A DNA stretch of 64,000 bases, taken from the NCBI GenBank assembly GCA_023014335.1, contig JAECYW010000005.1:930001-994000 (forward strand), in the 5' to 3' direction. Position 1 is the first letter of the stretch; each line of letters begins with the position of its first letter. The notes under the pieces were generated by a model, which was given only the letters and a program-made list of their open reading frames with translations, did no database searches and was not told the origin of the DNA. The DNA is from Galerina marginata (taxonomy: Eukaryota; Basidiomycota; Agaricomycetes; Agaricales; Galerinaceae). The position numbers and the translations under genes were made by a program. Shown here piece after piece: positions 1 through 10,672 of the stretch.

Positions 1-1354
1 CGAATGTACCAAGGGCGAGTGCTCGGGTTAGCTATTGGCAAATAAGGATCCGATTTCGAAATAAAGGTAGTCGGCGCTGCTAGAACATCCGCTGTGTCTG
101 TTCCAATAATGACCTTCTCCACCACCCACGATTATTGCGATCCAAAGGCCGCGGTGACTAGCACGTTACGCACCGAGCTAGCCGCAATGCGCATATCCTT
201 TACGGCAGTGACTGAGAGGTTCGAGAATCCTTTATCGGCGTCCGCCTTAGAACGAAAGATTGATTGAGAAAGGCTTGTCGGAGCTCAAAGCCCAAGTTAA
301 CGTTGGCTGCAGACGAGGCGGGGATGATCTTGACTGGTTTCCTGCCAATCCTAACTTCCGAATGTCCTGAGGCATAACGATCCAGACCAATTTCATAAGT
401 AGTTTGGAAATCTTCTCCCAGCAATAGCGGTACTCGGATTTCGCGAACCACATAAGCTTCCAATTCGAGCCATCGGTGGCTGTTGCAAATAGCAGCGTCC
501 TGATGAATCCCAATACCTTTGCGTTTCCCGTCAAGTGGTATAGTTTCATTCGCAGACCTTCTCGGAGGGGGGGGTAAGTCGGGAATCGATTTATAGAACT
601 CCTCTGACATAAGAGTAATATCCGCGCCTGAGTCAAGGCGAACTTGCACGTAACCGTTGTTCAGGGAATGAATTTGAGCCTTGATATGAAGAGCTCTGAT
701 CCCTAAAGAGCCCAGTCCTTCGGGCAAGGCTCTGGCTTTCGGAGCAGGGATCACTTCTGGAGCTTCAGGAGGGCGGTCATCATCCTTCAAAGAATCCTTC
801 GAAGGAGTCGGGAAAGGCTCCATCGGGCTTATGCGTTCTCTCGAGTTTATCCGAACTCTTCGGTCAGCTCGTGGCACTAAACGTTGTTGTTCAACCGTTT
901 TCTCCTTTCCCTTCTTCTCAAATTGCGTTCGTCGTCGCTGATTATGATTTGTCCCTTCCTTGCTTTGGGCATGTAGAAGGTGCGTCCCGGTTTGATGAGC
1001 ATCAATCACCATAGCCTCCTTACTTGGGGGAGACTTATCACACAGAGTATAGGTGGAAGAGGAGGCCTTAGTTTCGACAACCATGGCTATATACTCGCGA
1101 TTCAACTCTGCTTCTACGTCCGGGTTTAAGTCTACGTCTATTAAGTGGGCTTCTCGGAGAGACGCGAACATTCCATAGTGAGGACAATCCTTATGGTAAT
1201 GATTTGGACTAGTGCAGATGAAGCAGGTGCCATTAGGGAGCCTTGCACTCGTCACTGAGTCATCTCGAGCAAAGTTATGTCCCTTGACTATTTTCCCTTC
1301 GGGGAACTTAGAAAGAGGAGGAAGGATTGGTCCCTTGTTGCGAGTTTTAGACAA
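1..1354 (-). pseudogene. Ty3/Gypsy-type retrotransposon: Gag zinc knuckle, aspartic protease and start of the RT region (decayed)
   Basis: Part of a minus-strand gag-pol reading frame. Reading from 1354 downward, a CCHC-like knuckle (CFICTSPNHYHKDC) appears near residue 45. A basic, proline-rich linker follows, then a retropepsin-like domain with the DSGA catalytic motif (RLDSGADITLMS) and a downstream LLLGEDF motif. The long frame stops at 200. Reading on through 1-199 in a neighbouring frame gives a stretch ending in NPSTRPWYI, which resembles the segment just before RT in fungal Gypsy polyproteins, with an in-frame stop. The element therefore continues past the left edge. The frame changes and stops mark it as an old copy. 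Family assignment rests on the knuckle, the protease motif, and the upstream LTR and primer-binding site at 5478-5847. Confidence 0.8.
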
Positions 1355-3369
1355 GCGAACATTGAGCCGCTTCGCGTTCTGAAGATTCAGAATCTTCCTG
1401 GTTTGAACTATCCTCTTGATTATCAGCGGCGTGGGCAGTGCGCTTGTTGAATGAACGATACGGGCGATTAGTCGAGGTTGTTCGATTAGTTTGTAAAGTT
1501 CGTTGAGTCAGCAAGGATTCAGCGAGTAGATGATGTGCTTCCAACGCTACTCTCATACGAGACGCAGCAATCATAAGATCCCGAATATGAGGACATGTGA
1601 ACTCGTTCAATATGGTGCCCCAAGCCACTGGTTGAGTTTGAAGGATACGATGGACAGCGCTAGACCCGTCCGGATCGTTCGTGAAGAGGAAGTTATGGTA
1701 GTGAATTCGGCGATTGATGAATTCCGTGGGACCTCGTTCTCATGACCTTTCTGACGCTAGGCCCTCCAGGACCATTTGGGTCACTAGGTCCATCTGGGTT
1801 AGGAGGCTCTGGAGGACCGAAGTCCTTGGGAGGTCTATTGAACTGATAGGAGTTCCGAGCTGTCACCGTGTGTTGTTCTGGCCGCGAGTACCGGTCTTCA
1901 GCGCGCACCTGGAGAAGTCCTCGTTGCGTCACCAATGGCCCCCCAGTATTCAATTCTTGAGGTGGTTGTTCAGAAGGAAACCGACTCATCCCAGGCATAG
2001 CGGTTATTACATGATGCCTTCTCATACCAGTAGATATTGAGGGAGGAGCAGGGTAATAAGGGGCGGCACCAGTGGCGCTGAGTGAACGGGCCATTCCGTA
2101 AGGGCTACGAGACCGGCAGCAGGTAGGTATTGGTTGATTTCTCTAGTTTCTATATATTCTTGTCGTTCTATCCTTACGGCTTCGGGAGGGAGAACGGCAG
2201 GTACTGCTGGGCGATGAATGTATGGTGAAGAAGAATAACTTCGACCCTTTAATCGTTCCGCTTCCAGGAGGTTTCGTCGCGCTTCTATGTTGGCGGGAGA
2301 TAATCCTGATCGATAGTCCTCTCGAGCAAGAAGAGAGGCAAGTAGGGCTTTAGGCGAACGTTCCATGTAGAGAACTCTCTCCGATTGCAAAGTAGAGTTG
2401 TAGGAGGCCACTGAGTGGGCATCTTCATACTCGAGGAAGGATCGTTTAAGCATATTGAGGTGTTTCGTAATGAGTGACGGCTACTGTACAACGTCTTTGC
2501 AACGGAGGTATGGTTAGGACAATGTTGCTCGGGTCTTCATGGAAAGCCAAGGACTGCAAGAGAGTGAAGTGAGGATCGATCACCATCGCATTCTGATTCT
2601 GGAAGAAGAAGTCGGCGAAGGCTCTCAAGATCTGCATTAACGCCAATACAATGTGCGTAATTTCCATGAAACGTTCCTTGTGCAGCGAGTAGTAGGTCTT
2701 GCCCGCCGAAACTGATCGAACCACTATGTCCGAAAGAGTTATCTTGGCGTTGCAAAAGCCCTCAGCTGCTACGGGTAGCTCTTCCCAGAGGCACATCTTG
2801 TGGCTCCAAGACCAGCGCATGAGGATGTCTCGCAATAGGGCCGATTCTTCAGCTGTTCGTCCTGGGACTAAATTGTCGATCGCTCCGTATTCATCTAAAA
2901 GGTCAATATTGACTAGAGGGTCGAACGTATGGCAGTAATTCTCAACGGACGCGTGAAGAGGTTCGTCTGGGATGTAGTAGTCCTGCATCCAAGGGGCTGT
3001 ACCGAAGATCGATGGATAGTAGTTCGAACTCGGAGATGGCTGGACGGTGTGACCCGAATCCGACGATTCGGGTCGTTGAAGCGAGGCGAGGGAGGGAGTA
3101 GGAGACATAACCTCGGGCGTATGGAGAACGGGGGGTTGCGATCTTTCACGAGCAGGACTCCATTCTTCCGCGCCGTTGCGCAGATCCAATCGCTCACTAT
3201 CAGCAGCTTCCACCGCGTTGACAGGAGCGAGAATTGGACCACCTGGCAGCAGCGGAGGAGAACCTCGAGCTCTAGCATCGCGGTCCGGCTGTTCTTCCAT
3301 TGAGACTCGCTTGCCCGAACCCTGCGTGGACGCTCCACCTATAGAAGCTACCTTGATATATGACCCCAT
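1347..3369 (-). pseudogene. Gag region of the same Gypsy-type element, frameshifted
   Basis: Four overlapping minus-strand reading frames (3369-2446, 2453-2022, 2094-1693, 1628-1347) run head to tail toward the knuckle/protease ORF, each in a different frame from the one before. This is what a Gag with several small indels looks like. The first frame starts at ATG 3369 and gives about 307 residues: a disordered Pro/Ser-rich N-terminus, then a helical part. The later frames are Pro/Gly-rich before the zinc knuckle. The start codon touches the target duplication of the palindromic element at 3374-4463, so that insertion now separates the leader and LTR promoter from gag. No Gag family can be named from sequence alone; the call depends on position and direction. 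Confidence 0.65.
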
Positions 3370-3373
3370 GGCA

Positions 3374-4463
3374 GTTGCCTAATAGGCTGATACATCCAGA
3401 AGGCCAACTGCCTAACTTCCCAATTAAGTAATAAATCACATGATCTTGAGATATATGACAAATACAAAATATTGGCATGAAGGGGAATTGAACCACAGAC
3501 TTTGGGAGGGTCACATGACATAGTTCCCACAGTCAAAGTTTGGTGATCAAACCATCTGAGCCATGTTTCCTTATAAATGTCTGTAATTTATGTACATTAT
3601 ATACCCTCCCCCACTTAAATTTATATTATTATTATAATATGTTCAGGCACTTGGCAGGGAGCTATACCAACATGTTATACACCAAAATGACGGGAAAAAT
3701 GAGGGGAACACGATGGTGACACGCGCGTGACGCGTTACGCGCTTTTGCGCATGTCACACGCGAAATAGCGCGTTTTTTAGACCAAATTGATGCGCTCCAT
3801 GCTTCAAAATGCATATTACATAATGTATTATATATCAATAGAATCACGCTTTTACGCTGGTTTTAACTATATATAATTCACGCGCGTGCGTTGCTTTTGA
3901 TGCGTGTTCTAAGGTGTTTTACGCGTTTTATGTCCCGGAAAGCGCGTTATTTCCCACGCTCATTTCACCATTATTTTATGTTAAATCATAGCTTTCGAAC
4001 GGTATATATTGCGTCATAAAATACGCGCTTATAAGCCTTAAGCGCCGCATTTTAGAGCTAAAAACGCGCTATTTCACGTGTGACATCCGTAAAAGCGCGT
4101 AACGCGTCACGCGCGTATCACCATCGTGTTCCCCTCATTTTTCCCGTCATTTTGGTGTATAACATGTTGGTATAGCTCCCTGCCAAGTGCCTGAACATAT
4201 TATAATAATAATATAAATTTAAGTGGGGGAGGGTATATAATGTACATAAATTACAGACATTTATAAGGAAACATGGCTCAGATGGTTTGATCACCAAACT
4301 TTGACTGTGGGAACTATGTCATGTGACCCTCCCAAAGTCTGTGGTTCAATTCCCCTTCATGCCAATATTTTGTATTTGTCATATATCTCAAGATCATGTG
4401 ATTTATTACTTAATTGGGAAGTTAGGCAGTTGGCCTTCTGGATGTATCAGCCTATTAGGCAAC
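3374..4463. mobile_element. Palindromic foldback/MITE-like element with ~415-bp inverted arms
   Basis: The left arm (3374 to about 3790) and right arm (about 4050 to 4463) are near-perfect reverse complements, starting GTTGCCTAATAGGC and ending with its complement, around a core of about 260 bp. TGGCA flanks it directly at 3369-3373 and 4464-4468 and fits a 5-bp target duplication. The true end is slightly ambiguous because TGGCA resembles the TIR start. The inner arms are rich in ACGCG. There is no credible ORF inside, so it would depend on a transposase from elsewhere. It sits immediately upstream of the putative Gag start codon, so it entered after the retrotransposon. Superfamily not determined. 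Confidence 0.85.
4274..4353 (+). promoter_or_regulatory. tRNA-like pol III A box and B box in the right arm (mirror copy at 3484-3563, minus strand)
   Basis: TGGCTCAGATGG at 4274-4285 fits the tRNA A-box consensus, and GGTTCAATTCC at 4343-4353 fits the B box, about 57 bp later. The sequence between them has a CTTTG/CAAAG pair like an enlarged anticodon arm, but no acceptor stem can be drawn. This is a tRNA-derived sequence, not a functional tRNA gene. Because it lies in the inverted arms, the element holds two convergent copies. Confidence 0.55.
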
Positions 4464-4468
4464 TGGCA

Positions 4469-5477
4469 AGGTTTCATATAGAAATCTAGCATACATGGCT
4501 GGACGCTCTTCTATTTGGTGGATTGTTGGCAATGGCAGCGGTAGTCGGTAATCCAGCGTTTTTCGACGTAAAGGTCGACCTATGAGCGGGGGACGGTTTA
4601 GCTTGCGAGGAACTGGCGGCTTTGTTCCCGGGAGCAAGAGCAATGACGAATGAACTGAAGGGGAGCGCAGTTCACAGGGAGACAATTCTTATACACCTCC
4701 GCTTCGCGGCCTCGAAGCAGAGGGAAGGCATAGCACAAAACATGTGGCAGTAGACTGAAAGTAGATAAAGGCAATAAACAGCCAGGCTGTCGAGTCGGTC
4801 CAACGAGGCCAAGGCTAGCGAGGATCGATCAGAGGCGTGGCAAAAATGAAACAGGAGAGTCGTAAATAAAAAACAGTCGACTGGGACGCCCCGAAATGAA
4901 GAGAAGGTCTTCATCATCAAGATAAAGATTTCGGGGCGGGGAGGGTAAGGTTCGACAAGACCCAATTTCTCGTCGAGGGATTAGGGACTTGTCGTAGGAG
5001 TCTTCGATCCAGTTCAAGCTACAAGAATTCACGACAGTTAATGACATAGCGTAAATAGTGCAGCGGATTCGCGCACATATTTAGTACCGTGTATGCTCTA
5101 ACCCAGTAGCCTAGCGTATGCAGTGCGACGTAATCGTGCAAATGCATAGTACCGTGCTAAGGGTCTCATGAATTCGAGCTCGAGAGAGGAGGAGTCGAAG
5201 AGTGAAGGGGCTTCCGTTTGACGAAGGAAGCTGGACGGAGATTCGGCGTGGCAGGGAGCGAGCCACAGCACTGAATCTATACGACTTCGTAAAAGATTGA
5301 TAGCATAGCGTACGTAGAGCAGGCCGAAGGCGCTAATACGTAGTGCCGTGCTACAACGGGACCGGCTAGCAAAGCGTACGTAGTGCTGCGTAAACGCGCA
5401 CACGTAGTACCGTGCTAGGGTCGGGCGAAGTCGAGTGCGAGGATTCGCGTAAGGGTCTTCAGCACGACGGAATGAAG
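4469..5477 (-). other. Leader (5' untranslated region) of the Gypsy-type element
   Basis: This lies between the primer-binding site (5478-5495) and the putative Gag start, with the palindromic element removed. No convincing coding sequence is seen; a 76-codon minus-strand frame at 4455-4685 is probably chance. The part nearest the LTR holds the diverged repeats listed separately. Confidence 0.5.
5042..5424. repeat. Four diverged ~55-bp leader repeats
   Basis: Copies lie at about 5042-5097, 5105-5160, 5300-5354 and 5366-5424. Each combines a TAGCGTAYGTAGTGC-like block with a downstream GTAGTACCGTGCTA-like block. They lie just inside the 5' LTR and resemble leader repeats seen in some LTR elements. 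Function unknown. Confidence 0.55.
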
Positions 5478-5495
5478 TCCGCGGTGCCCCCACCA
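5478..5495 (-). promoter_or_regulatory. Primer-binding site of the left Gypsy-type element
   Basis: On the plus strand the 18 bases read TCCGCGGTGCCCCCACCA, i.e. a tRNA 3' end finishing in CCA. On the minus strand this gives TGG one base after the LTR terminus, the standard position. The same PBS follows the LTR at 62900-63291. Confidence 0.75.
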
Positions 5496-5496
5496 T

Positions 5497-5847
5497 TGTG
5501 ACGCTGTTCGGATATCGGGACTTCGGGTGTGCTGAAGGGTAGGAAATGGAGCAGGGTGCGGAAGTCGCAGCTCCTGCTCCGTCGAGATGCCTTGTAACTC
5601 TAGGCGAGAGGTCGTGTCTCCCTCGACAGGGAGGCAGTAAATGGATGCCCAGCCGTACAGGGTAGAGCGGGGCTCTCAACTCATGGCGACGCGAGAGAGC
5701 GGCGGGCAAGGGTTATAGTTCAATGATGAGTCGTGACTACGTAGTTTATTGAAGTAAATACAAGTAAACACGAGTCACGCGGCAAGAAGGCGATAAGATA
5801 CTTAGATAGAGATGATGCTGATGATCACAAAATAGCTCCTTGTCACA
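5497..5847 (-). mobile_element. 5' LTR of the left Gypsy-type element
   Basis: On the minus strand it begins TGTGACAAGGAGC and ends CAGCGTCACA, giving TGTGAC/GTCACA terminal inverted repeats (TG...CA). It aligns along its whole length with the LTR at 55704-56077, with scattered substitutions and two roughly 13-bp indels. A PBS follows directly. The five bases outside it, read on the minus strand, are AAATG, identical to the five bases after the 55.7-kb LTR. Confidence 0.85.
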
Positions 5848-5923
5848 CATTTTGGTCACACCGTAGCCATTCTGCTCGAAGGTTTCGAAATTTGAGACAT
5901 TCTACCCTAATTCCTTGCTCATT

Positions 5924-8019
5924 ATGTCTACTGACAAGTTGCTGTACAACGAAAGCTACTGGAAGAAGGTCCTTGAAGAGAACATTCAAAAAATATCACT
6001 CAACGAGAAGATATTTACGCTGGTGATGTTTCTCCAAGTCAGCATCGCGCAGCTGCTACAGTTCATATTCACGTCTCAAATTAAAGAGGTGCGCAGTAGA
6101 GCAGCCAGGTTCCTGGGGCACACACACACTGCGACCTTGGAGGACAAGGCCTTCCCAGCAGGAATGATATTTCGTGCTGGCTCGAAAACTTCCCAAAAGC
6201 AAGGAAGAATCTACGTAAAATGATTGAGCCTTACGCGGTCGAGATGGTACTAGAAGAGAATGATAAGCTCATTGGAGGCAAAGAGTTGCAGGTAACGTTG
6301 AAGGATCTTACCGTCCAGTCTATCAAAAAACTTCTAGAACCCAAAACAATCCTCGAGATCTATCGTGCACTTGCACCATTCACATGGAACCTCATTGGAA
6401 CCATATCAGCCTCGCCGAACAAGCATCGGAAGTACAATATTAAGACTGACAACTTTGAAGATGACAATGAAGAAAGAAATGACTGGAATGATGTCCCAAA
6501 TGGTGATGATGATGAACCAGAAAGGAAGTGGGATGACCTGAAGACGCCGCAGGGTTTTTCACGAAACCCTTTCTTGGTAGGATGACAGGCTATGCAAGGG
6601 GCAATGGTACTAACAGATTAACAGGCAGTCATGCTGGCCATTAGCTTGCTAATCTTCGAAACCAGTCAACAAATATCTTACCGTTGATGATGGGTTTGTT
6701 TCTGAAGATAAACGGAACAAGTTCACGCGTGATGGCCGTCTTGAGCAATGCCAGCATCTGCGTCTCGGGTCGAACAGTCGAAAGGCTGAAGAAACGCATC
6801 TCTGATGATGCTATTAATTATGCAGTCGAGCTCGTTGCCAGCGCGATCTATTCACCACAAATTTTGACAACATTAACATCTACCTTCGAAGGTTTCAGCA
6901 ACGAGTCACTAACCAGAACTCGATGATCCATGCCACCAATTGCGCTGTAATAGCAATTGACGAAGAGGGTATTGACGTCCGAAAAGCTGAAAACCATGAA
7001 ATTAAACTCAATTTACGCGGAAAATGGGTAAACGCAACCTTCGAAGATCTCCGTCCATGCAACTGCCAAATCTTTGATGCGCCATTCGTTAATTGCTCGT
7101 ATCTTGCCTCTTGTCATGTGAGTGCTTACCTTTCGCTCTTGCAAACAGTTTCCTGAGGTCAATGTAGGGTTGAGCAAGGATACAAACAGTGGTCCAAGCT
7201 TAAGACATGGAGGCCATCAACAAATGAGGTCCTGTCAATCTCAAAGAAGATCTGCGAAAAGCATACCACAACATCAGCTGCGGAAGCCATGAAAGATAAT
7301 GAAGATGATTGGAATGCTCACGATATCTATTTCATGCGTGATGCATTATTCTTTTGTGAGTTTGAACAGGCCGTTGCATACGCGGATGCTGGAAGAGTGA
7401 TTCGCGTCCTTCGTTACTGGTGCTTCGCATTTCGGGGTGCCGGTCAACACAACTATGCTCGAGAATGTGCAGAGGTTCTCTAACTATAAAATATATCATT
7501 GAGAAAGGGTCGGCATGCGTTGAGGCATTCAGAGAGATTACTCACATTGTATCACAGTTTTTCAACAGTCGTGATGCATCCAGACGATCCAAGGAGGTGG
7601 CATTCATGGAAGACATGCGCATTCTTGTTGAAGACCAGGAAAAGCACAAGTTCCATCATTCCACACCAACCAAACACATTGTACCAGCCATGAAGCCCGC
7701 AGGTGGACGGAAAAAGAACGATCCAGAAAATTCTGCCATTATCGACGTATTGATCCAAGGAGCAGAAGGATGGGAACATGGGAAACTGGAAGAATATCTA
7801 AATGCTACAACATACGACCCTGCAACGGGCTATCCAATAACCGAAACAGAGGAGCGAAATAGTGCGCGGCTCGATAATATGACTTCTTTTGATAATACCG
7901 AAGGCAACCCGCTTGACTTCGAGTCATACGACGATCTTCACGGAGACGAGGATGACGAAGGGTTGGGATCCTTGGGCGGCGGCGGCAGCGAATTTTCGAC
8001 AGGCGAGGCGGGACTCTGA
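5924..8019 (+). pseudogene. DUF6589-type protein (degenerate)
   Basis: Plus-strand frames line up in order with the basidiomycete DUF6589 family as I know it. The segments are: a helical N-terminus; MIEPYAVEMVL...LQVTLKDLTVQ; a conserved APFTWNLIGTISASPNKHRK block; an acidic linker; SGRTVERLKKRISDDAI; SMIHATNCAVIAIDEEGID; and the core DIYFMRDALFFCEFEQAVAY...FRGAGQHNYARE, then TIKYIIEKGSACVEAFREI. A disordered Gly/Asp-rich tail ends at 8019. Some frame changes are probably introns. However, about 50 residues are missing between NYARECAEVL and TIKYIIEKG (near 7483), and a further conserved block is absent near 7090-7200, so the copy is deleted. Molecular function of the family is unknown. It ends 26 bp from the convergent helicase. 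Confidence 0.7.
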
Positions 8020-8044
8020 GTGGGCCTGACAGGAGTTTGATATA

Positions 8045-10672
8045 TTAGCCCAGGTATTGAACAAGAGGCGGGTACGGATAAGCCATAGGTGACGGGTAGT
8101 GGATGGGTGTAGTCAAGTGGCGATAAGGATTATAGGGTAGAGGGTTATGCGGATAAGGAGTTGACGGAGGAATTCCATGGTAGGGCATGTATAGATTGTA
8201 CATAGGCGGGGTAAACATTGGTCCAGAAACAGGGACTGGTGTTGTCTGGGTTGACACTGGGTGAGCTGGTGAATGAAAGATGGAGGTGCGAGGTGCTTGG
8301 GTGCCATGAAAAACATCCTAACCATTCGGTGTTGGTGCAACATGCCTTATAATTGGTCGAGGCAGTGGCCATGAGCACGGCGGAAGTGGAGTAAAGACAG
8401 GCGAGGGGACGTGTTCCGGACGAGGGGTTCTACTGGGTGATTCCAAGGGCTTCGTCTTCTTCCGCGCACGACGTTGAGACGTAGGCGTCACAACTGGTTG
8501 AATTGACTCGCGCCAGTCCAGAATGATGCAGACCAATTTTTCAAGGTCGGTTTCACGAGCGGAATCCCACTTGACTGGCCTTCGGAGGAACAAAGGTGTG
8601 ATGTTTTGAGTGGAAAGGTATTTGGGACAATGCTGTAGGAAGGATTCAAGCTGTTTGGGTGGTAGATACATTTGTGCAGAAAAAAACGATTGTGACCCAT
8701 GTTCCTCCCAGAGCTGTTGTCTAAAAACAATAAAGGACTTTTGCAAGCTCTCTTTCTGTTCAGACGAGACCTTAACTCCAGCAGTCACGGCGGTAAATGT
8801 CGAAAGAGTTGAGTCGTTAGTCCTCATAGACGTTGATGATGAAGGTCGAGAAGGACCAGCCAAACCAAGTGGTTGCAGAAACTCAGATGCAAATGTACGG
8901 AGCCGTGGATCGGGGTTGTCACTGGCAGCATACAATCGAGCAATAGCGGGATTGCATACATAACAGCATCGGGTGCGGGGAGGAGTCCTCTGGAGGTCGA
9001 GAACGGTCCATGTCATCTCGAACGAAGATCCACTGGAGCGAGGGCCAACCTTGACAGGTGCATTTTCGGCGAGACTCGTACGGACTGTCAAAGGTGTACT
9101 CGGCACAAAGTTATCTCGCACAAATTGATGTGCACAAACTGTCATTAAAGAGGTCAGTATAGCAATCATTTATACGGAAACTTATCCGACCTGGTGGATT
9201 ACTAGAACCTATATTAATAAAGGCCTCTAGAGTGGCATCAAGGCGAGCGCGTCGGAGAGTGTCGGTTTTCGTCTCAAGGGCTTTCTGCCGACCACGCTGA
9301 AGGGCATGAGCGGTCACGGCAGACTGAGTAGGCCGGAATACCCATTTTGGCACCAAAAGAAGGCATACACCATCAGTGCTACGATCACGGCCTGCTCGAC
9401 CCCAGCGTTGAGCAACGGTGCCAAGTGACTTCAGAATTCCAATTCCAAAGGAGATGATGAACTTGACATCCATACCAGCAGCGTCTGTGGCACAAATAAT
9501 GCGGATTTCACCCGATTTGAAGAGCTCCCAACTGCGCTTTTTGGCCGCCTCAGACATGTTGGATGAGAATGCCTAGACGCAGCTACGAAGATGGGCAGGA
9601 AGACATTTGCGTATAAACTGGACGGCTAGGCGACATGCATTTTCGGAGTCAAAGTAAAGTAGGCACTTGGAGATGGCGTCGAGCAACGTGTTGTCATCGA
9701 GAGATTGCGGTAGGATAAAAAGTAGGTCAAGGAGAGGGTTGGCTCTGTTGATAATCGGTCGAGTGATGTAGAAGAAATTAGGGCGGTCGGAACCGACATC
9801 GAGACCCCAGAAAGGTCGGTTTCCATATCCCAATGTTTTCCAGATAATGTTGAAAGTCGAAGTGGTGGCTGTGGCCGTGCAACACACGATCGGAACCTCC
9901 TGGCCAGTGAAGACGCGCAAGCGTTCAAGCAGACGGTATTGCGGTCCAAAGTCATCCCCGCCCCACTCGTCGATGCAGTGAGCCTCGTCGACAACGACTG
10001 CAGTTAGGCGGGTACGTAACTGTGAATCCTTCCATAGCTTTGAAAAGCTATCGGAAAGGACCATCTCGGGCGACATGTACACCATCGAGGATAATGTTCG
10101 AGCACTCTTCCATAGTGCGGTCGACTTCGTAGTGTCTTCGTTGATGACGATTGCGTCAATGCCCTCTTCGATGGCCTATTCGGCCTGTATAATATAGAAT
10201 ATATAGTTTCATCAGTAATTCCATTAGATAGCAATAATAAATCACATACTTGATCACGTTCAAGCGCCTTAAGTGGGCTGACAACAAGGACAAGCTTTTT
10301 ATGACCTCCAAGGATGGCGAGAGCTTCAAAAACAAGACTTTTGCCATAGCCAGTGCCAGCACAAAAGATGGAGTCGTAACCTTGCAAGATTCTCCTAATT
10401 AAAGAAAGTTGCCAGTCATCCGGAGAATACGAGAGGTTGAAGGAGGTGATTAATCTCTGCCGTATCGACTGAAGCGCAAGATCGGGGGAAGGGTTGACTT
10501 GACACCTTGCAGGCGTTGTTGGAGGTTGTCTCTCCACTTTCGAGGCGTCTCCGGGGGCAGACCGTCGCAGACGTGAGGCCCGCGAAGTCTGATTACGACG
10601 TGAAGGGGTTTGTGGGGGAGATCTGCTCGGCCCTGTGGTAGGGTGATTTTGGTGCTGATCTGCCGAGCTCAT
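8045..10672 (-). pseudogene. RecQ-like DExH helicase (two nonsense codons and a frameshift)
   Basis: Superfamily 2 helicase motifs appear in order on the minus strand: Walker A CAGTGYGKS, motif Ia VVSPLKALERDQ, DEAH box DEAHCIDEWGGDDFG, motif III CCTATAT, and motif VI QRWGRAGRD. A 65-nt intron (10185-10249, GTATGT...ACAG) follows ERDQ. Damage: a TAG at 10176-10178 where family members suggest Gln, a second in-frame TAG at 9573-9575, and a frame change near 9115-9170. Past the helicase core is a long Ser/Pro-rich C-terminal region, then, after another frame change, a Pro/Tyr-rich tail ending at 8045. It resembles the basidiomycete-expanded RecQ-like family, probably a DNA-unwinding enzyme when intact. 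It converges on the DUF6589 gene, a pairing seen again near 50 kb. Confidence 0.8.

Noticed and set aside
4266..4366. A functional tRNA gene
   Set aside because: A and B boxes fit, but no acceptor stem or normal anticodon arm can be formed.
5098..5709. A 203-codon minus-strand frame and its relative at 55853-56158
   Set aside because: Both are simply LTR sequence; the similarity is between LTRs, not proteins.
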